Assembly (NCBI GenBank): GCA_020726505.1
Contig: JAHLEZ010000011.1
Location: 1,550,001-1,614,000, forward strand
DNA: 64,000 bases
Direction: 5' to 3'
Source of the DNA: Leptodontidium sp. MPI-SDFR-AT-0119
Taxonomy: Eukaryota; Ascomycota; Leotiomycetes; Helotiales; Leptodontidiaceae
Part shown: positions 1-10,893 of the stretch, one piece after another
How the letters are laid out: every line of letters begins with the position of its first letter
Numbering within the stretch: the first letter of the stretch is position 1
Position numbers and translations under genes: made by a program
The notes under the pieces: model-generated
The model's database searches: none
Seen by the model: the letters and a program-made list of their open reading frames with translations, nothing else
Told to the model about the DNA's origin: nothing

Positions 1-2147
1 CATTCGTGAACGGCAAAGAAGAACTTGAATCCCGCGTCACCGAGATTCGTCACGGAGAGAGTGAACCTATCTGGGTCGCGAGTCTGGATTGAGGGATCGG
101 TGAGCAAGTGACCTACGCCTTGGAGGTCGTTCACGAGGAAGTGACCCCACGAGCGCTCGAAGGTAAAGTGTGAGAAAGCTTGAGCGATTTGATTGAATGT
201 GTCTGGCTCGCCAAGTGGGTCTTCTTTCACGAACATGCTATTGCTGTTGTACTTGACGTACTCTCCATCGATGTATGGCTCAAGTGAGAGACAATCTGCT
301 TCCACTCCATCTCTTGCTTTGCTTTGCAAACATGTCGTCACGATGAAATCGATTGGAGGTTCGATGTTGAGCAGGCCATTGAACTCGAGGGCAAAAGATT
401 TGCAAAGAGCTTGGATCCTCATATCTTCGGCGATATGTGCGAGCATCTTGCTACCATCTTTGAAGGACTTCACCACAAACTTGCTAGTTGAAGCAGCCGT
501 ACGAGCATATGAAGCTAAGCGCACCGAGCCTGCGGCAAAAGGCTTTGATCGTGCGTGGATGGTGAGTTGCGTAACACTCAGTTTGATATTATCGTCAGAG
601 TGCATCATCTCATTGAGCGAGTTGGCGGTTTGCAAGACCATGTCAGGACAAAACCCTTCAACAACCAGGGTCTCGTCAAGCCAGCCAGGTCTGTCCCAAT
701 GTGGAGGGCCACTTTCGAGAGAGGGCTCTGTGCTACTGTCACTGCTTCCATCTTCCCGAATCGAGGAGAGATCTGTAGCCATTCCGCGACCTTTCCCTTT
801 GCCACTAGCAGTACTGAGTTTTGGTGTAGTACTCAGTTCTAATGACATACGACCTGCTGTGCGAGTCACCGATGTGGAGACAGTCTTCACCACCAGATGT
901 CGGAGGTGGCTGTAGGTGATTCCCAACTCCATTTCCTCAAACTGGAGGCCACTATGCAAGGCACTCGCACCAATGGAGGATGAACCAATTCCCGTGCTGA
1001 CTTGACCATAGTAAGTGTTGGTTGGCAGAAGTTTGACACCAGCGCTCGATGCTGCATAAACATTGCCAAAGGCCAAAGCCATGCGGTCAGTGAGAGAATT
1101 CACTCGAAGCAGAGCGTAATTGACTTTCAACTGGATCAATTTCTTGACGAGAGGTTCGTAGGTCAGCTTATGCGGCTCACTTCCTGGGGAAGGATAGTCG
1201 TCTCCCATTCTGCCAAGGTCGTGTAAGACACCGGCGCCGTGAGGTGGTGCATCTGCAATATGAATAATGCATTTTGTCTGCTGCTTCCAGGATGCGTTCA
1301 GTGCCTGGTTAATGCCTCCAAGAACGTCTTCTGGTGTATCTCGCCCGCCATATGCGTTCAAACGGCCTAGAAATTGAGAGACTTGCTCAGCCGATGGAGT
1401 GAAGTCAAGAAACTCGACGTTTGGATTGTCGCTATGGTCTTTGTAGCTGACTACGGCCACCCGCACTTCAGCCTCATTGAAAAATGTTGCTTTGATGTCG
1501 CTCACAATGCTTTGGACTTGTTTTTTGGCTGCAGCAATATAGCTGTACATAGAGCTTGTTGTATCGATGAGAAACAACAAATCGGTCGAGCAAGCTTCCT
1601 TAAATAAACCGCCGGTTCGGGCGGAGCGAGGCGAAACATTGGCTTGGGCTTTCTCCACTTCACGTTGGAGGTGGCGCACGCGAGCCTTAGCGTCAGCAGC
1701 TGTGACCGTTGCTGTTGATGAAGCTGATGAACTTGTCCAGCTGCTCCAACTACTACCAGCATCACTCGTGATACTTCGACTGGCTTTATCACGAGAAAGA
1801 CTTTCTCGTGTGATGGACTCCGAGCCTACAACAGGCGGGCGGCTGCTTCCAGGATTTCTCACACGGCTCAATAAGTCGGCAGGGTTCGGAGCCATGGGAG
1901 TGCGCGAGGAGGATGGAAGAGCTGGCATTGAACGTCGATAGGATGGTGGCAACTCTGATTCGAGTGATCGAGCCTTAGAGGTTGATGCAGAAGATGTAGC
2001 AGTGGTGCTGGTGCTGCCACTGCCTCGAGGGCTGCGAGTCAGTGAAGCTCGCAGCATCTCTTCTGCCATCAATCGAACTTCATCCCGCGAAGTTGTTGAC
2101 CGGGATACAGATTCGGACGAATTGTAAGCGGGCGGCTTTGAGGCCAT
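1..2147 (-). CDS. vWA-domain alpha-protein kinase (VwkA-like), 3' end cut by window edge
   Basis: One open frame reads leftwards from the ATG at 2147 to base 1 without a stop, so the C-terminus lies outside the window. Residues 1-185 are serine-rich and disordered, with a short predicted helix just before the first domain. A von Willebrand A domain follows (about 190-385) with a MIDAS-like motif DTTSS at residues 195-199. From about 530 the frame resembles an atypical alpha-kinase (MHCK/eEF2K type): a candidate nucleotide-binding lysine in VVKSF near 560, then HFTFERSWGHFLVNDLQGVG and LTDPSIQT near 655-685 in the catalytic core. The window ends at FFAVHE, where the last His matches the first ligand of the family's structural zinc; the Cys ligands would lie just beyond the edge. 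Fungal relatives (VwkA) and Dictyostelium vwkA share this architecture. The vWA domain probably binds a partner. The substrate is unknown. Confidence 0.88.
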   Translation of the reverse strand, partial: MASKPPAYNSSESVSRSTTSRDEVRLMAEEMLRASLTRSPRGSGSTSTTATSSASTSKARSLESELPPSYRRSMPALPSSSRTPMAPNPADLLSRVRNPGSSRPPVVGSESITRESLSRDKASRSITSDAGSSWSSWTSSSASSTATVTAADAKARVRHLQREVEKAQANVSPRSARTGGLFKEACSTDLLFLIDTTSSMYSYIAAAKKQVQSIVSDIKATFFNEAEVRVAVVSYKDHSDNPNVEFLDFTPSAEQVSQFLGRLNAYGGRDTPEDVLGGINQALNASWKQQTKCIIHIADAPPHGAGVLHDLGRMGDDYPSPGSEPHKLTYEPLVKKLIQLKVNYALLRVNSLTDRMALAFGNVYAASSAGVKLLPTNTYYGQVSTGIGSSSIGASALHSGLQFEEMELGITYSHLRHLVVKTVSTSVTRTAGRMSLELSTTPKLSTASGKGKGRGMATDLSSIREDGSSDSSTEPSLESGPPHWDRPGWLDETLVVEGFCPDMVLQTANSLNEMMHSDDNIKLSVTQLTIHARSKPFAAGSVRLASYARTAASTSKFVVKSFKDGSKMLAHIAEDMRIQALCKSFALEFNGLLNIEPPIDFIVTTCLQSKARDGVEADCLSLEPYIDGEYVKYNSNSMFVKEDPLGEPDTFNQIAQAFSHFTFERSWGHFLVNDLQGVGHLLTDPSIQTRDPDRFTLSVTNLGDAGFKFFFAVHE

Positions 2148-3063
2148 GTTGAACGATAGAAGTTGAATTGAGGGGTGGGTGGTCGATCCGTAGCCTCGAA
2201 AGACAACTTAGAACTTTTGATTCGGTTGCTGAGGATGACTGTTGACTTTTACAATACATCAACCTCAGGGCGGGTCACTTTTGTGAGGAAGAGACTTACG
2301 AACTGCTCTCAAGTGCTTTGAGGTCCAGGTTGAATCAGATGGATGAGAATCAACTCAAACTGCCTTCGAAATGAGGTAAGGCTGGGAAGACTGGTGTAGA
2401 AGTGTGCTGACAAAACTTAAGATTTGGACTATCAGAAGCTGGTAGTGACACTCCGAAGATTGATTGTGGTCAATCAGGTATTCTAACCACGGAAACCATG
2501 GCAGTTGACTGGTGATAGTGGTGATAGTGGTGATGGTGGTTGAAAGTGGTGGGAATTGGGCTGGTGGGGGACTGCTGCTATTTAGGCGTGCGGGCATGAG
2601 ATATTGGATCAGGACGATTTGCACCACAATCGTGACAGTAGAATCAACGTCGCTTCTCATAAGGATATTGGCCAGCCTTGCGTGCGCAGAACACGTCACA
2701 AGTTGCGGTCAAATCAAGAGCAAGCTCCAGTGAGTGTTGTGGAAGATGCAGGACGCCTCTTCCTCAAATCAGTCGCTAATATTGCCAAGTCTGTCCCGAA
2801 AACGCCCACCAGCATTCCCCTCTCTTCTTCACCAATAGTCAGCCATGCGACCAGCCTGATCAGACTTTTCTCGCGGTATCCTTTTTTCTGGCTTCTTTTG
2901 CCCTGTTTCACTTGGGGTGCATTTTCTCGTTTAGTCGCTGAAAGCTTCGATAGGCTCCGCCCCCACAAAGTGCGGCTGAATGCTCTACCAGAGCACCATT
3001 TTCCTCCTCATAACTTACCCCCTCCTCACGGCTGGATTCCGGCAGATGCGTTACTTATGCTCT
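2148..3063. promoter_or_regulatory. Divergent promoter region between alpha-kinase and ankyrin genes
   Basis: About 0.9 kb separates the two divergent start codons and should hold both promoters. A short purine-rich tandem tract of GGTGATAGT-type units lies at 2511-2540. An in-frame ATG at 2980 would add a hydrophobic, signal-like stretch to the ankyrin protein, but I consider it leader sequence. No other gene is visible. Confidence 0.5.
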
Positions 3064-6000
3064 ATGGATGCTTCATCATATTCCAGAGCTCGTTCGGGCT
3101 CAGTTACGCCTGTTGTGAGACCTCGCATCGGTCGAATCACAACTCTGCTAGACGAGGCTGGGCTATCTGTACCCCAGCGCGTATCACCTTTGACCACTCC
3201 ATCATATTTTGATTTCGATGCCTCCCACTCGAGCAACATTGACGAGGCACGTTCATTGCTTGTCGAGCAACGGAAAAGCGGGCCTGGATACAAGCAGCCC
3301 GACCAGCAGAAACGGCATATCTTTAGGTCGAAGAAGACTAAAGATGCAAAGTGCAATTCAGCCAGTTGGACATTCACCAAGCATGAAGTTGCAAAGGCAT
3401 TTGAAGGCATCTTGTCGCGAACGCCTCTCCCAGCTCCAGGCGTTGCTCAAGCTCTGCTGTCTCACACATCCGTCAGGTCTCTGGATGAACTATGGAGTCA
3501 TTTAGACGATCCGGAGTTGGAGAAGAGGACATCGGGGAGCGGGGTCAAAATGCCAAAGTTTGCAGTGCTTCCAAATTCAATATCTTCGATGCGCCTCAAC
3601 ACCAAGTCTTCCATGCTACATAACAACAAATCTGTGGCGGCTCTGACGAAGACCACCACCATGGTTCCCAACATCACCTGGCTGGACGAAGTTTGCAACC
3701 AAGGCAACCTGGAGTATATTCGATTGCTTTGCCAGGCTGGCTTAAGTCAAGCAAGTTTGAACAGCGCGTTCACAGTTTCACTGTTGATGCACTCCACGGA
3801 AGCTATGCAACTCCTGCTCAGCTTCGGGGCTGCTGTTTCTGCCGACTCTCAAGATGCGATCGAAGCACGCGTCAAATCCAACGACATTGACCTGATTAGG
3901 CTGCTCTTATCTACTTCTACTTCAATGAGCTCTGAGGCCTGGCGGGACGTCTTGGATCTGGATATACAAAGCTCAGAAGCCAAATGGATACAGTCACCTG
4001 AGGTCCTACTACTGTGCCTCGCTCATCGTCCTGAGTTGGGCAACTCACAACTTCTTCAAAGCGCTCTGGAACTTCAAAATTACCCCACGACTGTTGTCGT
4101 GCTTTGTTATGGAGACTTCCGCGCAGGGCTACCTCGTGCTTTCTGTCGCCAAGCATGCGAACTTGCGTGTCTTGTCGGAGATGATGAGCGGAGGCACCAG
4201 TTCTTTAAAACTCTCGACGAGTGTAAATTCGTAGAAGACAGTCCCGTTCTTCGACAAGAACTGTTGAAGGACGTGGAAAGTCGACTAACACCCATGGTCA
4301 AACTTCTGGCAAACGCGGGCGTTATCGTGGACATGGAACCCCGTAACTCATTCCACCGGGCCGTTTCGCAGAAGGACTTCGAAGTCCTAGAGCTATTCAA
4401 AGACTGCAACTTTACTTCCAACATTGCACAAGCACTAGAAATCATGCCCGAATCAAGCTCCGAATCAGATATGTTAAAGCTCGTGGGGTTTCTAGCGCCC
4501 TTTAAACTGGCTGGTGAACCACTGGACAGGTCCTTGGTCCGGGCTGTCCAGAATCAGCAGCCCCTGCTCGTTGAATCACTAGTAATTCTGGGTGCCTCAG
4601 TTGAGTTTAAAAACGCTTGCGTCATACAAACAGCGCTTAGGATGAAAGATCTCGACGTGCTTGAGACCCTCCTTCGGAACAAATGCTCAGCAAAATTACT
4701 CTCAGCTACGATACCCACCGCAATGTCCTTGCATCCAAGACACACTCGTCTGCAGGCACTGAAAGCCCTCGTTCGAAAAGGAATACTAGTCCAGGATCTC
4801 GGCAAGCCACTACAGACTCTCGTTTCGGAAGACGGCGATGTTGACAGCGAGCTCATTCAATTCCTGCTTCAAAATAAAGCGCCTATCGACGGAGTCGGCG
4901 ATAATGCCAGCAATGCTCTTTTGACAGCCGCACGGAAAGGGGCATTATCGACACTCGTGATGCTATGTAATGCTAAACCACAAAACGAGACGTTGTCCAA
5001 GGCTGTCCCTGTCGCCTTCAACACGATCGATTCTCATGGGGATGATGTAGCACTATCCATGATACGATTACTTCTTCGAAAAGGAGCATCCGGGTCACCG
5101 ATACACCGGACTCTCTTGCACGCAATAGAGAAGGACAAGCATGATATCGCCCGTATCTTGTTAAAACATGGAGCGGATGCGAACCATGGTGGTGGCGGCG
5201 GCTTTCACATTGCTCTCGCAATGAAGAACTTGAACCTGCTTCGATTACTGTGTGCATCGTGCCCACCTAGTCAAGCGACAATAGAGGCAAAACTTTTTGT
5301 GGCTCTTGATCCACGAAACTACCAGTCAAATGTTTTACAAATACTTCTTACATCCACACGATACGCAAACGTGGCCCTGAATAAGGTGTTCTCATCTGAG
5401 ATGCTCAAGGGCAATCCCAACAACGCTGCAATCATTCCAACATTACTAAGTCACGGATTGGACGTGAACATTCGCAATGGTGATCTTCTCATATTCGCTA
5501 TTCGGGAAAAGAATATAGATCTCCTTCAAAAGATTCTCTCTGCAAACCCGAATGCCGCTTCGTTAACCGCAGCGTTCCATATCGTTCCGTCCGCCAAATC
5601 TAAGATGTTGGAACTTATTGTGATGAATCTTCTCTTGGAAAAAGCGAAGTCCACAGAGATTGGGCAGTCGGCAGCACTACCAAGACAAATTCCGCTTGCA
5701 GTGTCAGGGGATTTTGCAGGCCTTCGATTACTCCTTCGCCACCACGCGGTGGTAGCTCTAGAGAATCTCCGCAAAGCATGTCTCGCCACGGCTTCGTCCA
5801 CCAAAAGTTGGACTGAAAAACGAGAACTTATCGAGGCTCTATTCGCCCACTGCGCTGCAGTTTCGAAAGAGGACTTGTCAGTGCTACTAGTTGGTTCCAT
5901 TACTCTCTTTTCGAAATGCCCCCAATTGCCACAACTACTAGTGACACGAGGCGCTGAAGTTACTTTCGAGGGACTGAAGGCAGTACTCGAAGAAGGTTCC

Positions 6001-8017
6001 CTCGACCTGCTCAGCATACTGCTTGGAAGCATCAGGAACAATGACACGGCCACGAAGACCTTTCAACGTGTGCGGCAAATCACCATGGCCCATGAGCGGC
6101 GATACTTAATTTATCAATATGTGTTGACAAAAGGAGTTTCGAATGATGACAAATCGGAGGCTCTCCTTTACTCCTTGAAGACCGATGGCCTCAGTGACCT
6201 GTCTATCCCAAAATTGCTTCTTGACCATGGCGCCTCCCCTGGGTACAGAAAGGGCGAATCTGTTTCCATTGTCATTCGCGCAAACTCTCCAAAGTCTCTC
6301 CAGGTCATTAGGCTTCTTTGTCAGTATATCATCGACGACGGCATGGCGACTGCGGTATTCAATGTTGTGCTCAAGCATACAATGCTCAAGAGGCATATAC
6401 AGATGGAGATCTATCGGCCACTTCTTGAATGGAAGATCAACGAGTCCTCGTTGTCTCAAGCTCTTTTTGAGAGTTTCAGTGGCGATCCTCCCGACCTGCC
6501 TTTTGTAACGTTACTGTTGGCGAAAGGAGCAGATCCAAACAAAAGAAGCGGGCACTGCTTTGCGGTGGCTGCCAAAAAGGAAACTCTGGCCGAGTTTCGG
6601 CTCCTATGTCGGAATGCAAAGCGACCAGTCGTTCTGAAAGTGCTTCTCAATCGCTTCAACGAGGAAAAAGAAGTCGTAAAGTGGTTCGCCGTGTGTCTCG
6701 AGGAAAGCGAAGGATCAAGCAAAACCAATCAGGATGAACTCGCTTTCCTATGTATGCGTAAATTTCCAACGGGGACTGTTCTCTTGAAGCTCCTGCTCGA
6801 AAATGGGATATCTGTCTCAGCAAAAATCGATCACTGTATCTGCCCTGACTGGATGGCGGAGTCATGTACGGTTCTGATTTGGGCTCTTCTTCAAACACCC
6901 AGGATTGGGAATGGTGTTATCCTTTTGCTTCTGGCTCAAGGAGATACTGGTATGTTACCATCCTCAACACTGTAGTTTTCAATACTGAAAGTCGGCATAG
7001 CACTTCTGACGTACTCAACCCCACAAACCAAAGTATCGGCAGCTTTCCTGTGCCTACTGGACAAGACACGCATTCCCATACTAAAGGCTCTCCTCGATCG
7101 AGATAGAGATGGAGTATCAGAGTATGTGATTCCAGGATCCTCGTTTGTCCCACTGTCCATGCACCCGAAGACAGTCAAGAATGATTCCGACCAGCCACAT
7201 ACCCAAGCAGAGCTACCATTACAACTTGCCTCACTTTACCTAGGTAACTTCGAGGCGTTTCAACTCATAGCATCCGAAATCACACCAAACGACTCCACTC
7301 TCCATCTAGCCGCTGTTCTGGCGCTCCCCAAGTTCGTCAACTGGCTGCTGGGAAGTCATGACCCGAACCACCAAGCCGAAGAGTTCGATAACATGACACC
7401 GCTTGCTCTTGTATGTGCATCGAAACCCGATCCATGCTGCAAAGTTGCCAACGAAGAAGCGGGCTGGAGAGAACGCCAAGAGGAAACCATGCGCCTCCTA
7501 GCTAGTGTGACCGATTCCAAATGGCGGTACAGACACATGACTATCCTGCACTGGTCGATGGACAACGGTCTCGAGACAGCAAAAGCCATCGTCAAAGCCC
7601 TGGATATCGCACACGATACCGAAAAAAAATAAGAAGTACCTCTACACCGACCGAGAAGGAGTGAAGTACACCCCCGAAGAATACATCACGAAACTCTGGG
7701 ATGCAAGTGACGCAGACAAGAAAGCACTCATCGCATGCCTCAAATCTTCGAGTCCCGCTCATGGTTTCCTTTCCCCGAAAGCGAAACCATCGGCAAAGAA
7801 ATGGACTGCTGTTAAAGTGCATGTACCAACGCCGGGTTCTCACGTCCGCCCACGAAAAGGGGCGAAGAAAGCAGGTCGTGGGCATGCGAAGGCTGCACCA
7901 CCTGTGGAAACGTGGATGCCTACTGTGCGGCTAACTAGTGAAGCGTTAATTGGTGCACACTTGGCTCCGCGAGCAGATGGCCTGCCTGGGAAATGGCCTG
8001 ACCGTACTCGGTGGTGA
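3064..8017 (+). CDS. Giant ankyrin-repeat protein, frame broken near the 3' end
   Basis: Exon 1 runs from 3064 to 6949. A 51-base intron (6950-7000, GTATGT...CATAG) is followed by exon 2, which stops at TAA 7630-7632, giving about 1,505 residues. The first 230 residues are a basic, Ser-rich region that I do not recognise. The rest is a long solenoid of degenerate ankyrin-like repeats, visible as spaced LLL..GA, LLKHGADANHG and LLLAKGADPNKR motifs. Such proteins are usually scaffolds; no enzymatic domain is visible. The stop sits directly behind a run of eight A. In the +1 frame the sequence continues without interruption to a TGA at 8017 with plausible coding text (KYLYTDREGVKYTPEEYI, then a basic tail), so the ancestral gene probably ended there. 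The start could also be the in-frame ATG at 3046 or 2980. No close functional analogue is recognised. Confidence 0.82.
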
Positions 8018-9769
8018 CTATATCTGGTGTCGTTGTTGGTGGCTCGACTTCTCTGCTTGGGTTTGATAGGTATCATTCTCATGCTTCTGTATCCCTTCTT
8101 TTTGGACTGAGAAGTAACCGATGAGAGCTGGACGAGGGAACAGTCTGAGTCCATCCTTTGCCCGATGCGTCGGATTGTATGTAAGAGACTGGCTGTCGAG
8201 AGTACCTCAATGTTCTTTTGGAAGGGGTGCTGCTGAAGTGTCATTTCTAACTTCCATCCATGATTTTGACGCTACGAGCCAAGTACTTAGATATTGAAAA
8301 TATTCCAGCATTAGCGACCCCGTAAATTATTGTATATAGATCAGTACATGGCTAATATAAACTAAATTGAATTATTTCCAATGATGACGGTTTTATTTTC
8401 TTGTGCGAATTATTGTTCATTTGAGAAACTCTCTCTATTCCCCTATCCCATGCTCTCCACTTCTCTGCTGGCATGCGCCTTTCCTCTACGAATAATATGA
8501 ACATGTTGCTTCACAACAAAGAGCAGTGCAGTTTTCAGGTCCCAGGAAAAAGTCCGTCTCTTCTCCAGACGAAGTCACGAAGGCACACTAGAAAATAGCA
8601 ACCAGCTCCCTCCCTTTCTTTCCAAAGTCTATACTTCTCTCCGTCCTTGAGCCAAAATACGTCTACATCCAGAGTTGAGGCACGGCTATCCTCTTCTGCT
8701 TTATTGTACCAGAGATAAGGTTTAATTCCCAGTCTCACTCCAGAGACACCATCAACCCCCAGGCTGTGGTGCAGCAGCTTCGGAGATCAGCAGAGGGGTA
8801 GAGGGGTAGAGGGGAGTATTTATACACTGCCACCATATCGACAAAAGCAGGGAACAGGAGGCCTGGTATTCAATTAACCAAACCTCCTTACTTCAATATC
8901 GCGCTGTCAATGCGATAGATCTGATGATTGCTTGTGGTGCTATTGTGAAAGGTAAATTCGGTACATGCCAGCCTGAGCAACGAATCCCGCAATGCGCGGT
9001 GAGAATATATAAACCGCGCAGTCCATATTCCTCTAAAACTAATATTGAGTTCAAAACCGTGCCTAAGTTTCAAACTATAAATTACAGAGAAAAATCTTTA
9101 TGCTTTTAGACCTTGATAGAAGTGCACCTTGAAGACAATCACTCTCAGCCTTTTTCTGGTATTTTAGACCTGTCGGCACGAATTATCCATCACAGGTGGA
9201 TTCCAGCAACCAGATCATTTCCACTGCATATACACCCGGAAATTTGAAGACCATGTCCCATGATTCAAATGGACATCTAAATTCGCTTTAGGATTCCCAT
9301 TTGTCTTCATATTATTTGTTGTGATAGGTCTTAGGTTCGGCTGACCTTGGGACCAAATTTCAAAATGTTTGAAAAAGCGCGGGTTCGTCTCAACATCCTA
9401 GAGTAGAGATATGCAATTCCTCAGATTTAACAGTCGAAAGATATTCACATGATTACTCCAATACTTAGGTGAGGATGGAGTTATGGGACATGGGCTCTGA
9501 GCCTTGGAAAACCTTTCCATCGACTTTTAATTCAAGGGCTTAAAATCGCGAATCATGCCTCAGATGGGGGCTTGTGTGTTAGAATGCAATGGGAAATGAA
9601 ATACAGCGGAATTCATTGGTTTTTTGCCCGCAGTGGTGAAGCGAAAGTGGACAGAGTGTTTGTGCCAACCGCAGCAGATGCGAAGGCAGCATATGAAAAT
9701 ATTGGTGCATTTGTGGATCTTAAATCGTCTCTTCAGAACTGCCTGAGAATTTCCAAGGCCCGAACCCCA
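8018..9769. other. Intergenic, no gene seen
   Basis: Between the ankyrin tail and the 3' end of the lactonase-like gene I see no coding stretch with recognisable features. A short GGGGTAGA tandem tract lies at about 8791-8816, and the sequence becomes AT-richer towards 9,000. Confidence 0.5.
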
Positions 9770-10893
9770 TCACAAGTAGAATTCCTTGCCGGGTTTCTTG
9801 TACTGGAGAAGGCGCTTCAAAACAAAACAATCATCAGCCCAACTCGCTTAGCAACACCAAAAATAAAGGGGCAGCATCGGTACATGAAAACACATACCTC
9901 TTTATCATGACCAAGCACAACTTTCGCATTCGTCCTCTTAGCCAACATCTTAATTATCTGATGACTCTTAATCCAATCATCATTATCCCTATCCAACCAG
10001 CCCTACATGCGGGTCCTCATAATTCTCCCTGACATGATACTGATCGGTAGTGAAGATCCACGCCCCGCTCTCCTGCAGACTAACAACCATGATGCTCAAT
10101 CCAGGCATATGGCCCGTCGCATGCTTCGGCGTAATTCCCTCCGTCGGTTCTAGAGAGTCGCTAGTCCAGGCCTGGCAGTTGATGTCGAATTGCAGGTATG
10201 TTGGGAGATAGACGCCTAGATCGGCTTTTGTCACTACGGCGTAGAAGGCGTGCTTGATTTCGATCTCGTGCACGTACACGGGTACGTCGGTATTGCGGAA
10301 GTGTTCGAGGCCGCCGGCGTGGTCGAGATGCAGGTGGCCCATCACGAATACTGTGATGTCCTTAATGTCGTTTCCTGTTGCGGCGATGGCGGCGGGGAGT
10401 TCGTGGACTTCGGAGGAGTTGACGCGAGGGAAGATGTCGTTCAGTGAGGCGCCCCAGACGGTTGGGTAACTTGATGTGGGTGTGAGTAAGTTTTACTTCG
10501 AGAATATTGGTCTCGTAGAGTATCAACCCCTCACTGAGATGCGATATCAGGATGGAGATTATAGCGAGTTCTCGGCGCTGGCTCTCGGGCTTGGGATTGC
10601 TCAGCGTGGAGACGCCAGCCTAGGTTCGAGGTCAACTTTAAGCCAATACTTGGGAGTAGAGACAACTTACTCCTCGCATCATTCGAACCATATCTTCCTC
10701 TAAATTCCCAAGATGAAGAAGCTATAAATTCAGTCAGGCAAGGGCGATTTAACCACAGATGGAGGTTTAGTGCCCAAAGCTTGGTTCCCTTTCCAATGTT
10801 AGTGTTTTGCTGGTTTGGGTCTTCTGAGGCAGAGGTACTTACCGGTGGAGCCTTCACCACCTTGTCTAGTGAAATTGGGAGTCGCAGTGACAT
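9770..10893 (-). pseudogene. Metallo-beta-lactamase fold hydrolase (lactonase-like), disrupted
   Basis: Four introns or breaks separate recognisable pieces of a fungal MBL-fold hydrolase of the N-acyl homoserine lactonase-like type. Exon 1 is 10893-10843 (MSLRLPISL...), exon 2 10721-10671 and exon 3 from 10619. The splice sites at 10842/10722 and 10670/10620 are canonical. The core has the HLHLDHAGG metal motif (HxHxDH), a later GHMPG, the bridging Asp in TTDQYH, and a terminal GHDKE after which a GTATGT intron leads to a last short exon ending at 9770. All metal ligands are therefore present. However, the frame shifts near 10,470-10,500 (before YPTVWG) and again near 10,001-10,005 (before GWLDRD), and no intron of usable size repairs either. 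It may be a recent pseudogene or contain sequence errors. If intact it would open lactones or related esters; the substrate cannot be told. Confidence 0.75.

Noticed and set aside
193..915. Open frame of 240 codons on the plus strand
   Set aside because: It is antisense to the alpha-kinase gene, whose translation shows clear domains on the minus strand.
2980..3063. Signal-peptide-like N-terminus on the ankyrin protein
   Set aside because: The hydrophobic residues depend on an upstream ATG; the protein has no other secretory features, so this is more likely leader sequence.
2604..3212. Open frame of 202 codons upstream of the ankyrin gene
   Set aside because: It overlaps the ankyrin start in another frame and has no recognisable domain.
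7620..7632. -1 ribosomal frameshifting at the A-run of the ankyrin gene
   Set aside because: The -1 frame closes after about a dozen codons; only the +1 frame is open.
10468..10500. A 27-base GT-AG intron repairing the first break in the lactonase-like gene
   Set aside because: It is too short and the joined frame still misses the downstream YPTVWG frame.
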